From Cellvibrionaceae bacterium (GTDB lineage: Bacteria > Pseudomonadota > Gammaproteobacteria > Pseudomonadales > Cellvibrionaceae): a stretch of 64,000 bases of DNA. Positions within the stretch are counted from its first letter, which is position 1. Each line of letters begins with the position of its first letter. Positions 36,001 to 42,694 of this stretch are shown one piece after another. Location: contig JAGKWU010000008.1 in assembly GCA_021151695.1 (NCBI GenBank), forward strand, positions 242,980-306,979, given 5' to 3'. Below the pieces are notes generated by a model. The model searched no databases. It was not told the origin of the DNA and was given only the letters and a program-made list of their open reading frames with translations. A program made the translations under genes and the position numbers.

Positions 36001-36011
36001 TGGGAGCCTAA
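27066..36011 (+). CDS. ndvB: Cyclic beta-1,2-glucan synthase (GT84 + GH94; NdvB/Cgs-like)
   Basis: A 2981-aa multidomain membrane enzyme. After an N-terminal region it has TM helices (about 460-525), a GT84 glycosyltransferase (about 540-930; VITLDTDTQLPRDSAREFIG, EGCYTRSG, RRERWIRGDWQI), more TM helices (about 885-930 and 1005-1060) and a glycoamylase-like domain (about 1400-1640; YDRSRHLLAIGYN). Two GH94 sandwich segments (about 1695-1980 and 2170-2460) precede the catalytic barrel (about 2480-2895) with the general acid in GSGDWNDGMN. The family polymerises UDP-glucose into beta-1,2-glucan and releases it as a ring in the periplasm. The length matches the family (about 2800-2900). Confidence 0.92.
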   Translation: MKFENRFKLPETLPPVLARADDEPLPSADPAEKPQLELQESLGPLIFGRTRAWVLDLVDYFGGWSNDHFSNEELHPLRAELYSADQMEQHGKHLAANHKLSRYGVHNRLLRRLDENESVLIASCQMLMDEVKARSRIAPAGEWLLDNFYLIEDQIRTARQHLPKGYSRELPRLANGKSRGLPRVYDLAEDAVAHGDGRIDVALLTRFVDAYQSVTALTLGELWAIPIMLRLALIENLRRVASRISAARLHINRARQWAELMIETAENDPKNLILIVADMARSQPPLVSPFIAEFSRQLQGHGPALALPLTWIKDRLAEDSQTVEQMILAETQQQAADQVSISNSIGSLRFLGATDWRVFVENMSVVEDVLRKDLNNTYANMDFSTRDSYRQVIDRLAKRIRLSEAEVARAAITLAGMSAASEPDQPHKSHVGYYLIDNGLQKLEQMVKARLSPLTRARRFVSRAPLLLHLGSILILVALFTGVLVGEAHSAGVKGWPLWLLGVVSALATSQLATALTNWLAILLVAPKTLPRLDYSEGLPAQMRSLVVIPSMLTDSESLDELLEALEVRYLGNRDEYLHFALLTDFNDAASETLPSDQELVSLATKGIELLNLKYPSEQGDRFLLFHRPRCWNSTEKIWMGYERKRGKLADLNNLLRGKDQGFNTASRGNGSCFSVIVGNISQLYGVKYVITLDTDTQLPRDSAREFIGAMAHPLNQPRFDNEGTRVVGGYGILQPRMAATLSGHRRSRYALLYGLEPGIDPYTRSVSDVYQDLFDEGSFIGKGIYDVDAFEQTLRDRFPENRILSHDLLEGCYTRSGLLSDVQLYEENPTSYAADVSRRERWIRGDWQIASWLFRRVPGFEGKRQSNPLSALSRWKIFDNLVRSLAPAALLLTLAIGWLLTPSPGFWTLAAIGIVLVPSFVIAFVDLFRRAQEVGFAQHLGAVLQSAGRNMAQAGFRIACLPHEALFSLVAVVRANLRLLITHRRLLEWNPSSEQNRKGPLSLSGFYLFMWTAPIVALGVALLVALLNPANLPATLPVLLLWAGAPALAWWVSQPLALRESRLNQEQRRYLRKIARRTWAFFDRFVGAEDNWLPPDNYQEHPGPVTAHRTSPTNMGMALLANLSAVDFGYISWGEALERITNALATMGKLERYQGHFFNWYETRNLQLLPPRYISSVDSGNLVGHLLVLRSALVAMPEQRIIPERIFEGLQDTLQLLQETPPGSMADLVREPTLALLALLRDAASTPPQSLGAVHQHLKLLVATASDLATQFEAAPESDLAIWVRALATQAKAAQAELLFLAPWAELSAPLSGWGKFGHFDQIPRLGDLAKAKTLWLREIDHRLKLALPLNPGDSLASPAERVWLSELRRLIALGCERAVERLGTVDVLIAQVTEFTKVDYEFLYDRSRHLLAIGYNLDEFRRDNSFYDLLASEARLTNFVAISQGMIPQESWFALGRLRTAAGTGEPTLVSWSGSMFEYLMPNLVMPSYEGTLLDQTCRSAVLRQVAFGGQRSLPWGVSESGYYTMDAALNYQYHAFGVPGLGLKRGLAEDAVVAPYASVMGLMFAPEEACANMQRLSEAGIEGRYGFYEAIDYTPARLPRGQTSAVVRSFMAHHQGMSLLSLSYVLHDQPMQQRFAADPQFQATLLLLQERIPKNSVFHNYVAEHTEGAAIFEEATPPVHAPIGADTPVPEVQLLSNGRYHLMVTNAGGGYSRWQNLAVSRWREDTTCDSWGSFIYVRDLGNNEFWSTTHQPTLKRADSYEALFSEWRAEYRRRDQGIETYSEIVVSPEDDVELRRVKLTNRSRRPRNIEITSYSEVVLATQAADVMQSTFGKLFVQTELQEDRRAILCTRRPRAEGEQTPWLFHLLAAQGVEVIEISYETDRMKFIGRGRSLASPQALNSTTRLSGSQGSVLDPIVAIRVRIVLAAEQSATLDFVTGVSDNRAATQALVEKYQDRHFADRVFDLAGTHAGVTLRQINASENDALLYRKLARSVLFANPALRAEPSLIAQNRRGQSGLWGYAISGDLPIVLLKIGSADRIELARQLIQCHAYWRLKGLMVDLVIWNEDQIGYRQNLHDQIVGLITTGSEAGAIDKPGGIFVRSAEQISHEDRILLQTVARAIVVDNQGNLGEQLTRRNLAEAKGPRLLPSRTYRPEMALPPEPPKAGLLLANNLGGFSADGREYVITTSDTQVTPVPWVNVLANPNFGTVVTESGLAYTWSENAHEYRLTPWSDDPVAGGSGEVIYLRDEETGHFWSPTPLPRRPGQNNGSFTCSHGFGYSRFEHHQAGITTELWVYVDLNETVKYSVLKIRNDSNRQRRLSATGYVEWVLGDLRSKYGMHVVTEIDASSGALFARNAYHSEFASRVAFFDVDDPSRTLSGDRAEFIGRNGSLANPDAMNRARLSGRLGAGMDPCGAIQVPFELGAGQEREIIFRLGAGVDLEQARTLAQRLRSMGTARAALQKVREYWRQALTGVQVQTPEDTTNLLANGWLLYQTLACRIWARSGYYQSGGAYGFRDQLQDSMALLHSQPQLVREHLLRCAQRQYPEGDVQHWWHPPQGRGVRTRCSDDYLWLPMVTCRYVEATGDTSVLDELTPFIEGRPLHADEESYYDLPGNSAERATLYDHCLRAVNFGLRFGPHGIPLMGSGDWNDGMNLVGIHGKGESVWLGFFLYDVLMSFGRLARSRDDAATMLHCHTQADRLRQHIEQHAWDGNWYKRAWYDDGTPLGAAGSEECAIDSISQSWSVLSGAGSAERSQQAMMSLDKHLVKRDSGIIQLLDPPFDKAPTNPGYIKGYVPGVRENGGQYTHAAVWAAMAFAALGDSNRAWELLSLINPLNHTRSSEDIAIYKAEPYVVAADVYGVAPHIGRGGWSWYTGSAGLTYRLIIESLLGVRREGDKLRLVPCIPQDWKTYAIDYRFGDARYQITVLQVTDLAIDEASALYTTRVLVDGVQQRDSFVQLVDDGKTHAVEIRISLGA

Positions 36012-36148
36012 GGGGGAATGCAAGTTTTAAGGGAGTTTGTGCGCCAGTTCCCGAATTGACAGTGGGCGCATCAGGGTCATTAGGTTTTTGTTCAGGCTTT
36101 CAGTCGCAGACTGAACCTGTACCGCGTTAATCCAAAGAGGTGATCCAG

Positions 36149-36625
36149 ATGCGCAAATTATTACTTTCATTCGCCAGCTTGCTCCTGTTGCCAATAGCCA
36201 ACGCCAATGCGAGCAATCTGGGCGTTAACGTCATACTGTCTGGCGAACTTCGCCCCGGCCTTTATGGTCAAGTTGAGTTAGGAAATGCACCGCGCCCCGC
36301 CATGGTGTACGACTACCCGGTAATGGTGCGTGAAGAACGTGTTTATCGCTACGCGGAGCCGGTATACCTGCATGTGCCGCCAGCTTATATTTCTAACTGG
36401 TCTTACCATTGTGGCTACTATCACGCTTGCGGTCGTCGCGTGTACTTTGTGCGCTCAGTGGAATACGATAATTATTATCGCGATCCACATCATCACCACT
36501 ACGACATGCCAAGACGTTATCGCGTAGTGGAAGATCGTCACTATGATGATCGCGGTTATGAGCATCGCGATCATCACGAAGATCGCCATGACCACCATCG
36601 TGATCATGATCATCACAGAGATTAA
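36149..36625 (+). CDS. Secreted protein with a His/Asp-rich tail
   Basis: 158 aa. The signal peptide is MRKLLLSFASLLLLPIANANA. The middle part is Tyr/Val/Pro-rich (VYDYPVMVREERVYRYAEP) with HCGYYHACG. The last about 50 residues are dominated by His, Asp and Arg (DHHEDRHDHHRDHDHHRD), a likely low-complexity metal-binding tail. ATG 36149 follows AGAGG; an upstream in-frame start at 36140 is less likely. No catalytic motif is seen. Similar proteins are common as hypotheticals in gammaproteobacteria. Confidence 0.75.
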   Translation: MRKLLLSFASLLLLPIANANASNLGVNVILSGELRPGLYGQVELGNAPRPAMVYDYPVMVREERVYRYAEPVYLHVPPAYISNWSYHCGYYHACGRRVYFVRSVEYDNYYRDPHHHHYDMPRRYRVVEDRHYDDRGYEHRDHHEDRHDHHRDHDHHRD

Positions 36626-36685
36626 ATCATGTAGCGGATTTTATGCCTGACTCGCGGGCTCCGCTCAGCCGACAGGAGAACCGCC

Positions 36686-37030
36686 ATGCAACCAGGTACT
36701 ATTCTCAACGCTGACCACAATGCCAATGCTGAAACCAATCCACCGGTCAGTTTTGGGGAGCTGTGCCAATCTGCGCAAATCCACGAGACGCTCATGTTGA
36801 AATTAATTGAATGCAGCGTTGTGGAACCCATCGAAGGCGCGCGCCCGGAAGAGTGGCAATTTAATGTTGCCGCCATCGGCGATGTACAAAAGGCCGCGCG
36901 CATCCACCGCGATTTATCCGTGAACTGGGAAGGCACTGCACTGGTGCTCAGCCTGCTCGATGAGATAGCGCAACTCAAAGCCGAGAACGAACATTTGCGC
37001 CAGCGTCTTAATCATTTGTTGCCCAATTAA
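36686..37030 (+). CDS. cbpM: Chaperone modulator CbpM-like protein
   Basis: 114 aa. A MerR-like helix-turn-helix N-terminus (VSFGELCQSAQIHETLMLKL) is followed by the family signature PEEWQFNVAAIGDVQKAARIHRDLSVNWEG and a C-terminal helix (LLDEIAQLKAENEHLRQRL). CbpM binds and inhibits the DnaJ-like CbpA. The cbpA gene normally sits next to cbpM but is absent here, so the partner must be elsewhere or lost. AGGAG precedes the ATG. Confidence 0.8.
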   Translation: MQPGTILNADHNANAETNPPVSFGELCQSAQIHETLMLKLIECSVVEPIEGARPEEWQFNVAAIGDVQKAARIHRDLSVNWEGTALVLSLLDEIAQLKAENEHLRQRLNHLLPN

Positions 37031-37153
37031 GCGCAAAAAAATTTTAAAATATCGAACGCCACTGTATTGCGTTAGTCGCCGTACAGAAATTTTTCATCAC
37101 TTTGCCTAGCCTTAAACTATTGCTGTTTAATGGGTTGCAGAGGAGAAAATGCC

Positions 37154-37669
37154 ATGGCCGATTATCGCCATCACGTATCCGGTTTTTTTGCCCACCGCGA
37201 GGAAGTCAACGATGTTTACGATCAACTGATCGCCGCTGGCATTCCCGGCGCTCGTATCCACACATTTGATAAACACACAGCATTACCGGCCCACAAAGGC
37301 ACCGATAGCAGCCCCAAAGTATTGGAAAATGTATTGGTCGATGGCGCCATAGGTACAGTGGTAGGCACAGGTGTCGGTGCGTTAATTGAAGTCGGTTTAA
37401 TTGCCGCTAACGTCACGCTTTTTGCGGCCAGCCCCATCCTGGCTCCGCTGGTGTTGATGGGGTGGGGCGCGAGTATGGGTGCAATCATAGGTGCTAGCGC
37501 CGGTGCTGCCGAACATGCCAAACCTTTATCCAATCTCGTGCACGATGCGGTAGTGAGTGGTTTGCTGGTTGTTGTGGTGGAAACCCACAGCAAAGAGGAA
37601 ACCAAAATCACCGCCGATATTATTAAAGAAAAAGTGGGCGACTATAACGACGTTGCGGTTAAAAGTTGA
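37154..37669 (+). CDS. Glycine-zipper stress protein (general stress protein 17M-like)
   Basis: 171 aa. An N-terminal segment HHVSGFFAHREEVNDVYDQL and AGIPGARIHTFD resembles the substrate-free fold of general stress protein 17M. A hydrophobic Gly/Ala-rich hairpin (GAIGTVVGTGVGALIEVGLI, then GWGASMGAIIGASAGAAEH) follows, and the C-terminus VVVVETHSKEETKITADIIKE resembles the second half of that fold. It is probably membrane-associated. AGAGGAGAAAA precedes ATG 37154. Confidence 0.72.
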   Translation: MADYRHHVSGFFAHREEVNDVYDQLIAAGIPGARIHTFDKHTALPAHKGTDSSPKVLENVLVDGAIGTVVGTGVGALIEVGLIAANVTLFAASPILAPLVLMGWGASMGAIIGASAGAAEHAKPLSNLVHDAVVSGLLVVVVETHSKEETKITADIIKEKVGDYNDVAVKS

Positions 37670-37956
37670 TGTAAAATGTCGCTCTCATTCGCCACGCTAT
37701 AATCAACCATTCCTCCCCGGAATGAGCGCGCCAAGCCTGCAATAAATACACTTTTCACCAGTGACTTTTTTCACTGCGTCCCTGTTCGCTCAGGCTATAA
37801 GCTCGATACTGTGGCTAGCAATTAATTAAAGCTGCATGAACGGAGCTTGCGGAGCGAGCGCACTGCTATGCCTGAGCGATGCTGCGCGTAACTATTGCCG
37901 CTCAAGGATTACCAGTGTGGCTCCCTTGCCCATTATTTGGAAGCAAGGAGTGAAAA

Positions 37957-40149
37957 ATGAATACCTCAGATACCAAATCAATTCCAGTACAGATACAAAC
38001 CCAACTGATCAATCGCGACAAAACCGAAAAAGCCCCCGAGTTATTCGCCTATGTGTTTTCATCGGAAGGTCGATTTGTAACGTCGGCGCCGCTGGATGAC
38101 ACAGGTGCAGCAGTGGTGCACGTCAGTTCCGCTGCTGGCAATAATGCCCGTGTATTAGTTGGCCCCCGGCTTGACGATAAAGAGCCACAGTTTTCCGAGT
38201 TGCTGCGCCGCGGTGCGCAAGAAAAACATCTCAGCTTTAGAGGCAAACCTGATCGCCTGCAAGCGTCTATTTCGGTATTGCCGGATGTATGGCGCGGCTG
38301 GCTGAAAAATTTTTGTTTCGTGCGCGGTAATCTTAACAAGCGTGTGTTGGTGGGCGGCCAATATGTCAATTACCCCGTATGCAATGCGACTGTTGAAGTG
38401 TATGAAGTCGATCCACTCTGGATAATTATTCCGAAACTTCCTGACCTGGTGTTGGGCAGGTTGCGCGATATCATTATTGATCCTCGGCCCATCAGAGTTC
38501 CCCCGCTTGTGCCAAAGATTCCGGTTCCTATTCCCGAGCCAGATCCTGCACCTTTTGCCCGCGCTGCTATGTTGCAAAGCGATCCGGATAGCGACCGCCA
38601 ATTTTCCGCAGAAGGCACCGCCAGTCTCAGAGAATTGGCAAGCGCAAGCGGTTTACGCTTTGTGGCAGAATCAGGTAGCAAATTGCAATTTCAAAATGCG
38701 CTTATTGAAAATGCCAAGCTGGTGAAGCCCATATTGTGCTGGCTTTACCCGCACTGGGTAACCAAACAATTGGTTGCAACCACCACTACGGATGAGTGCG
38801 GCCATTTCCAAACGATTTTTTATAAAGGTTTTAATAATCCCGATCAGCCTGATTTGTATTTTAAAGCCAAACAAAAACTCTTCGGTTTTTTCTCCGTATA
38901 CATTTACGCACCAACGCCCGTTGGTTGCCACACCTGGTGGAATTATGTGTGCGGTACGGAAGTTAATTTGTACACCTCCAGCCCCTGGGCGCACACCTGT
39001 TCACCTTGCCCACCGGTGATTGGGCCAGCAGGAAAAAATCGCTGGGTGGCGTTTATGGCGATTGGTGTCCATGGGCTCAATAATATTTATGGCACTGCCA
39101 AAGATGCGGTGGCGACTACAGACGCAACCAATATCGGGCTTACTCAAGATGGCGCACCCTGGGGCGGTATGCTGCTGCCGCGGCTGGAATTTTCAAACGA
39201 TTTGGAGGCCGCCGGCGTGCGTTACTACCAACTCGGCTGGCGTAAAGGCAGCAGTGGAAATTTCTTGCCCTTAACCGGGCAAGTGCATCATTACTATCGC
39301 CACGATGTTGTTACACCTACAGGCAATATGCCTGCATGGTCACCGGAATTGTTGGGGCCTTTTAATGTGGATGATGGCAGCGGTCATTTCATTCCGAATC
39401 TGTTTAAAATTCCTTTCCCCAATGTTGCACCTGCCGGTGTTTGGGATGTGCCGCCCGATATCAATGAAATCAAAGAGCACTTCGCCAACGCGAAATTTCC
39501 GACGCAAGATGTGGCCCCAGGCATGAGTTACGACGCGAATGGAAATTTATCAGGCAGCGATACCAGTGGCAAATACCAACTGCAAGTCAGCTTGTTTGAT
39601 AGTCAGGGGCAGCCTGTTGATATAGCGGCGTTGGGAATTGTATTTGCAGTGCCTACCGACCCGGATAGCTTCGGTACTATCAACACAGTAGATGCGGCGA
39701 CTTTAGGATTGGTGAGCGGCAATAATATGCACATTACTTTGCATCTGGATAACAATCGCTGCTACGCCAATATAGCGCCACCTACCATAGGTCTGGTTGG
39801 TGCAGATCCCTGCTGCGGTGTTTTGAAATATGTCAGTACAGACACTGTTAGCCTCGGCTTTCAGGCGCTGCATCCACACAATTTTGCGCGCTACAGTTTC
39901 TCGGTTGTGCGCGGTGTTAATGTGGTAACTGCAATTCCTGCTACACAGGTAGGAGCCGCGGTGACATTGCCATTATCGGTGGATGAATTGCTCAATACTA
40001 ATCTGCCACTGGGTTGTGCAGAAGATGGTTGCCCGGTTGCCGGTTTTAGCGAGAACCTCTACGTGGATTCTATGGCAACAGACGGCTGGGGCAGTGAACT
40101 CGGCTATGATGCCAGCGCTGTGCGTGCGTTTGTGTTGGCGCAAAATTGA
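37957..40149 (+). CDS. Large uncharacterised protein with transthyretin-like segments
   Basis: 730 aa with no signal peptide or transmembrane helix. Residues about 110-290 look like a split carboxypeptidase-regulatory/transthyretin fold: NYPVCNATVEVYEVDP, an inserted Pro-rich stretch (PPLVPKIPVPIPEPDPAPF), and then TTTTDECGHFQTIFY. TWWNYVCGTEVNLYTSSPW follows at about 325-345. The C-terminal half is beta-rich with cysteine pairs (DPCCGVL, LGCAEDGCPV). These motifs recall a conserved family of large hypothetical proteins of unknown role. GCAAGGAG before the ATG gives a good start. It appears monocistronic. Confidence 0.7.
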   Translation: MNTSDTKSIPVQIQTQLINRDKTEKAPELFAYVFSSEGRFVTSAPLDDTGAAVVHVSSAAGNNARVLVGPRLDDKEPQFSELLRRGAQEKHLSFRGKPDRLQASISVLPDVWRGWLKNFCFVRGNLNKRVLVGGQYVNYPVCNATVEVYEVDPLWIIIPKLPDLVLGRLRDIIIDPRPIRVPPLVPKIPVPIPEPDPAPFARAAMLQSDPDSDRQFSAEGTASLRELASASGLRFVAESGSKLQFQNALIENAKLVKPILCWLYPHWVTKQLVATTTTDECGHFQTIFYKGFNNPDQPDLYFKAKQKLFGFFSVYIYAPTPVGCHTWWNYVCGTEVNLYTSSPWAHTCSPCPPVIGPAGKNRWVAFMAIGVHGLNNIYGTAKDAVATTDATNIGLTQDGAPWGGMLLPRLEFSNDLEAAGVRYYQLGWRKGSSGNFLPLTGQVHHYYRHDVVTPTGNMPAWSPELLGPFNVDDGSGHFIPNLFKIPFPNVAPAGVWDVPPDINEIKEHFANAKFPTQDVAPGMSYDANGNLSGSDTSGKYQLQVSLFDSQGQPVDIAALGIVFAVPTDPDSFGTINTVDAATLGLVSGNNMHITLHLDNNRCYANIAPPTIGLVGADPCCGVLKYVSTDTVSLGFQALHPHNFARYSFSVVRGVNVVTAIPATQVGAAVTLPLSVDELLNTNLPLGCAEDGCPVAGFSENLYVDSMATDGWGSELGYDASAVRAFVLAQN

Positions 40150-40181
40150 GACGTCACCAAAAGAGTGTGCTGCTTATCGCC

Positions 40182-40215
40182 CTCTCGTTCCCAAGCTGGA
40201 GCTTGGGAACGAGAG
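40182..40215. repeat. 16-bp perfect palindrome in an intergenic gap
   Basis: CTCTCGTTCCCAAGCT, a 2-base loop and AGCTTGGGAACGAGAG, located 33 bases after the 730-aa gene. The stem may act as a terminator between the convergent genes, although the following T-run is weak (TTTCT). Very similar CTCGTTCCC palindromes are, as I recall, dispersed in many proteobacterial genomes. Confidence 0.8.
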
Positions 40216-40257
40216 TTTCTGACTCACATCGGCGGGGCAATTTTTTTGAGCAGTGTT

Positions 40258-40704
40258 TTATTCAGGAATATTCGGCTCAACTAATTTTGCCAAAAACTCC
40301 AGCGATTCCTGCCAGCCGAGATAGCAGGCTTCTGTTGGAATAACGCTGGGAATTCCCTCTTGCTCAATCCTGATTTCCACTCCGCAGAAAACCGGCGTCA
40401 AGTCTACCGAAGTTTTCATTTCGCCCGGTAAATTCGGATCATCAAATGTCGCTGTGTAGCTCACGCGCTTACCTGGTACCAATTCAAGATAAATCCCACC
40501 AAACGAATGGCTACCACCGGTAGTGAAATTGGTGAATGACATTTTATAAGTGCCACCCACTTTTGCATCCATCTGATGGACTTTGGCGGTAAAGCCACAA
40601 GGTGGCAACCACCTCGCCATGGCGTCGGCATCGGTAAAAGCTTTGTAAACTTTGTCAGGTGTGGAGCGCAGAACGCGATGAAAGTGAACGCTGTTGGTCG
40701 TCAT
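40258..40704 (-). CDS. SRPBCC / AHSA1-family protein
   Basis: 148 aa. The fold is a START/Bet v 1-like ligand pocket: the N-terminal VHFHRVLRSTPDKVYKAFTD and ARWLPPCGFTA match the activator of Hsp90 homologue 1 (AHSA1) group, and GGIYLELVPGKRVSYT and CYLGWQESLEFLAKLVE complete it. Bacterial members are diverse and the ligand is unknown. It lies 15 bases after a peroxiredoxin gene on the same strand, so the two are probably co-transcribed. Confidence 0.88.
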   Translation of the reverse strand: MTTNSVHFHRVLRSTPDKVYKAFTDADAMARWLPPCGFTAKVHQMDAKVGGTYKMSFTNFTTGGSHSFGGIYLELVPGKRVSYTATFDDPNLPGEMKTSVDLTPVFCGVEIRIEQEGIPSVIPTEACYLGWQESLEFLAKLVEPNIPE

Positions 40705-40719
40705 AATAAATCTCCAAAG

Positions 40720-41283
40720 TTATAAGCGCTGATAATTGGTTAACCACGCAATAACATCCGTTGCATTCTGGTTAGGTGGAAATACGGGATAAAAGACTTT
40801 GATGATCACACCCTCTTTAATGATAAGCGTAAGACGCTTGATCAACTCCATACCTTTGTAATGGAATCTGGGTAAATCAAGCGCGTTGGCTAATTCGAAA
40901 TCACTGTCATTCAGTAATTCAAAGGGTAAATGCAATCTTTCAGCGGCTTCTTTTTGCGCTGCCAGTGTTTGGCTGCTGGCTCCATAAACCTGTACTCCCA
41001 GTTGTTTAAATTCCTCATTCAAATCCCGAAAGGCACAGGATTGTGGTGTACAGCCGCGCGCACCGGGAATCTCATTCCATTCAGGCATAGGCGGCGAATT
41101 CGGGTGGCCAATCAGCGGATAAAAATAAACAACGCTAATGCCATTTTCTGTGGCGAGGTTAACGCGGCGATCCGCGGTGCTTAACAGCGGGATCGATGGC
41201 AACACGCAATGTTCGAGATGCGCACAGGCGCCGTCATCAACGGGAACCGGTAAGTTAGCGGGTAGGGCGGTGAGGTCTTTCAT
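40720..41283 (-). CDS. Peroxiredoxin (AhpC/TSA, PrxQ/BCP-like)
   Basis: 187 aa. Thioredoxin-fold peroxidase with the peroxidatic and probable resolving cysteines in GARGCTPQSCAFRDL, the C-x4-C spacing of PrxQ/BCP proteins. YFYPLIG and VYGASSQTLAAQKEAAERL are family segments. It reduces hydrogen or alkyl peroxides using thioredoxin. An N-terminal extension of about 30 residues (with ACAHLEHC) is unusual. ATG 41283 was chosen because GGAG precedes it; ATG 41298 has no ribosome-binding site. Confidence 0.85.
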   Translation of the reverse strand: MKDLTALPANLPVPVDDGACAHLEHCVLPSIPLLSTADRRVNLATENGISVVYFYPLIGHPNSPPMPEWNEIPGARGCTPQSCAFRDLNEEFKQLGVQVYGASSQTLAAQKEAAERLHLPFELLNDSDFELANALDLPRFHYKGMELIKRLTLIIKEGVIIKVFYPVFPPNQNATDVIAWLTNYQRL

Positions 41284-41404
41284 GTTTTCATTCTCCATAT
41301 GATCACTGTTTTTCAGCTACTATTTTTCAGTTACTATCTGGATGCTAAAACGGCGAATATATAACCTTTCCCATCAATAGCCAAACCTGCCTGGCAAGGA
41401 CACT

Positions 41405-42037
41405 ATGGACTGCCTTCAAACTCATCATCCGGTTGTACTGCAAACACTGGATTATCTGTGCCAACGCTACCAACCGTCGTTGATATTTTTGTATGGCTCT
41501 TTTGCCGACAAACAACAAACTGCCACCAGTGATATAGATATTCTCTGTTTTGCCGGGGTGTCGGAATTTATACATGATTCAACGCAGATCAGCTGTCATC
41601 AGCTCGATGCCTGGATTCATCCGCTGGTAAAATTGAAAGACATTGTAGAGTTCAAACATATATTGCCATGCAAAGTTCTGCTGGATAGGGATGGAATTAG
41701 CGAAACATTACTGGCGCAGTTGCGCGAGGCACGCGCGAATTTACCGGAAATGACTGCAGCGGAGCGCGAACAGTATTTATGCTGGCTCGCTAAAATGTTT
41801 AATCGTGCGGGTGTTGATACTGCCGAAGGTAACTATCGCTATCACTGGTTGCTGTTTGAATTTCCCGAAACTTATTGTCGTTTGCGCAGTGAATATTTTG
41901 ATGGGCCGGTGAAAACCCTACGGCGTATGGAACAATGTCACCCTGCGCTTTTTGCACGCTATGAAGCACTGCTTGCCGGCGAAAAATCAGTTGCACAACT
42001 AGTGCAGCTGTATGATGAAATAAAAAATTATCCCTGA
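41405..42037 (+). CDS. Nucleotidyltransferase-fold protein
   Basis: 210 aa. The polymerase-beta-type core is clear: LIFLYGSFADKQQTATSDID gives GS(x)10DxD with two catalytic Asp. A third acidic residue may lie in QLDAWIH. The C-terminal half is helical (LCWLAKMFNRAG, YRYHWLLFEFPE), as in kanamycin-nucleotidyltransferase-like or MNT-type enzymes. No HEPN partner gene is adjacent, so a toxin-antitoxin role is not supported. AAGGA precedes the ATG. Substrate unknown. Confidence 0.8.
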   Translation: MDCLQTHHPVVLQTLDYLCQRYQPSLIFLYGSFADKQQTATSDIDILCFAGVSEFIHDSTQISCHQLDAWIHPLVKLKDIVEFKHILPCKVLLDRDGISETLLAQLREARANLPEMTAAEREQYLCWLAKMFNRAGVDTAEGNYRYHWLLFEFPETYCRLRSEYFDGPVKTLRRMEQCHPALFARYEALLAGEKSVAQLVQLYDEIKNYP

Positions 42038-42058
42038 TTATTCTCAAAGGATCTTGTT

Positions 42059-42457
42059 ATGGCTCCCTCTCTCAATTCCATCGATCATATTCACCTGTCG
42101 GTGCGCGACAGAGCGGCGGCCCAACTCTGGTACGAAAAAGTATTCGGTTTTTCGCCTGTGCCCGAGTTGTTGAGCTGGGCGGATGATGGTGGTCCGCTCA
42201 CCTTGGCGAACCCGGAGGGCAATATACACCTGGCGTTATTTGAATCAGGGGATGTGCAAAACACCACAGTGGCGTTTGATGTGAGCGGTAGCGGTTTTAT
42301 CCATTGGCTGGATCATTTGCAGGAGCTGGAGTTCACTCTTTCCATTGTGGATCACGAATTGTCCTGGTCGATTTACCTGAAAGACCCGGATGGCAATCCT
42401 TTTGAAATTACCACCTACGATTACGCTTATGTCAGGGAGCAGTTGTCGCTTTTTTAA
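42059..42457 (+). CDS. VOC-family (glyoxalase/dioxygenase fold) protein
   Basis: 132 aa, two beta-alpha-beta-beta-beta modules. The N-terminal metal His is in SIDHIHLSVRDRAAAQLWYEKVFGF, the C-terminal Glu in LKDPDGNPFEITTYDY. Family members include glyoxalase I, fosfomycin-resistance proteins and dioxygenases, and the motifs do not separate them. It follows the nucleotidyltransferase gene by 21 bases, with AAAGGA before its ATG, suggesting a two-gene operon. Confidence 0.88.
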   Translation: MAPSLNSIDHIHLSVRDRAAAQLWYEKVFGFSPVPELLSWADDGGPLTLANPEGNIHLALFESGDVQNTTVAFDVSGSGFIHWLDHLQELEFTLSIVDHELSWSIYLKDPDGNPFEITTYDYAYVREQLSLF

Positions 42458-42694
42458 TGGATTTTTGTCGCTGTTTTGCCTATGTGTAAAACACTGCCGG
42501 TCATCCGCACTTTTGTGCAGTTGGTCGGCGCCGCTGCGCCCGATTTAGCGTCTGTGCGTCAACGCACGGATCAAAGCCAAGCCCTCCTTTAGCCTGATTT
42601 TTATTCCTGCTGCCGCTTTTATTTTGTATTGCAAAGGTGGCAGTCGCATCACTTCAACACCAGCCGTACCAAGCCGGTTGATCCGGGGATTTCT

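Noticed and set aside
41405..42037. Possible MNT antitoxin of a HEPN-MNT toxin-antitoxin pair
   Set aside because: The protein is longer than typical MNT antitoxins and the neighbour is a VOC protein, not a HEPN toxin.
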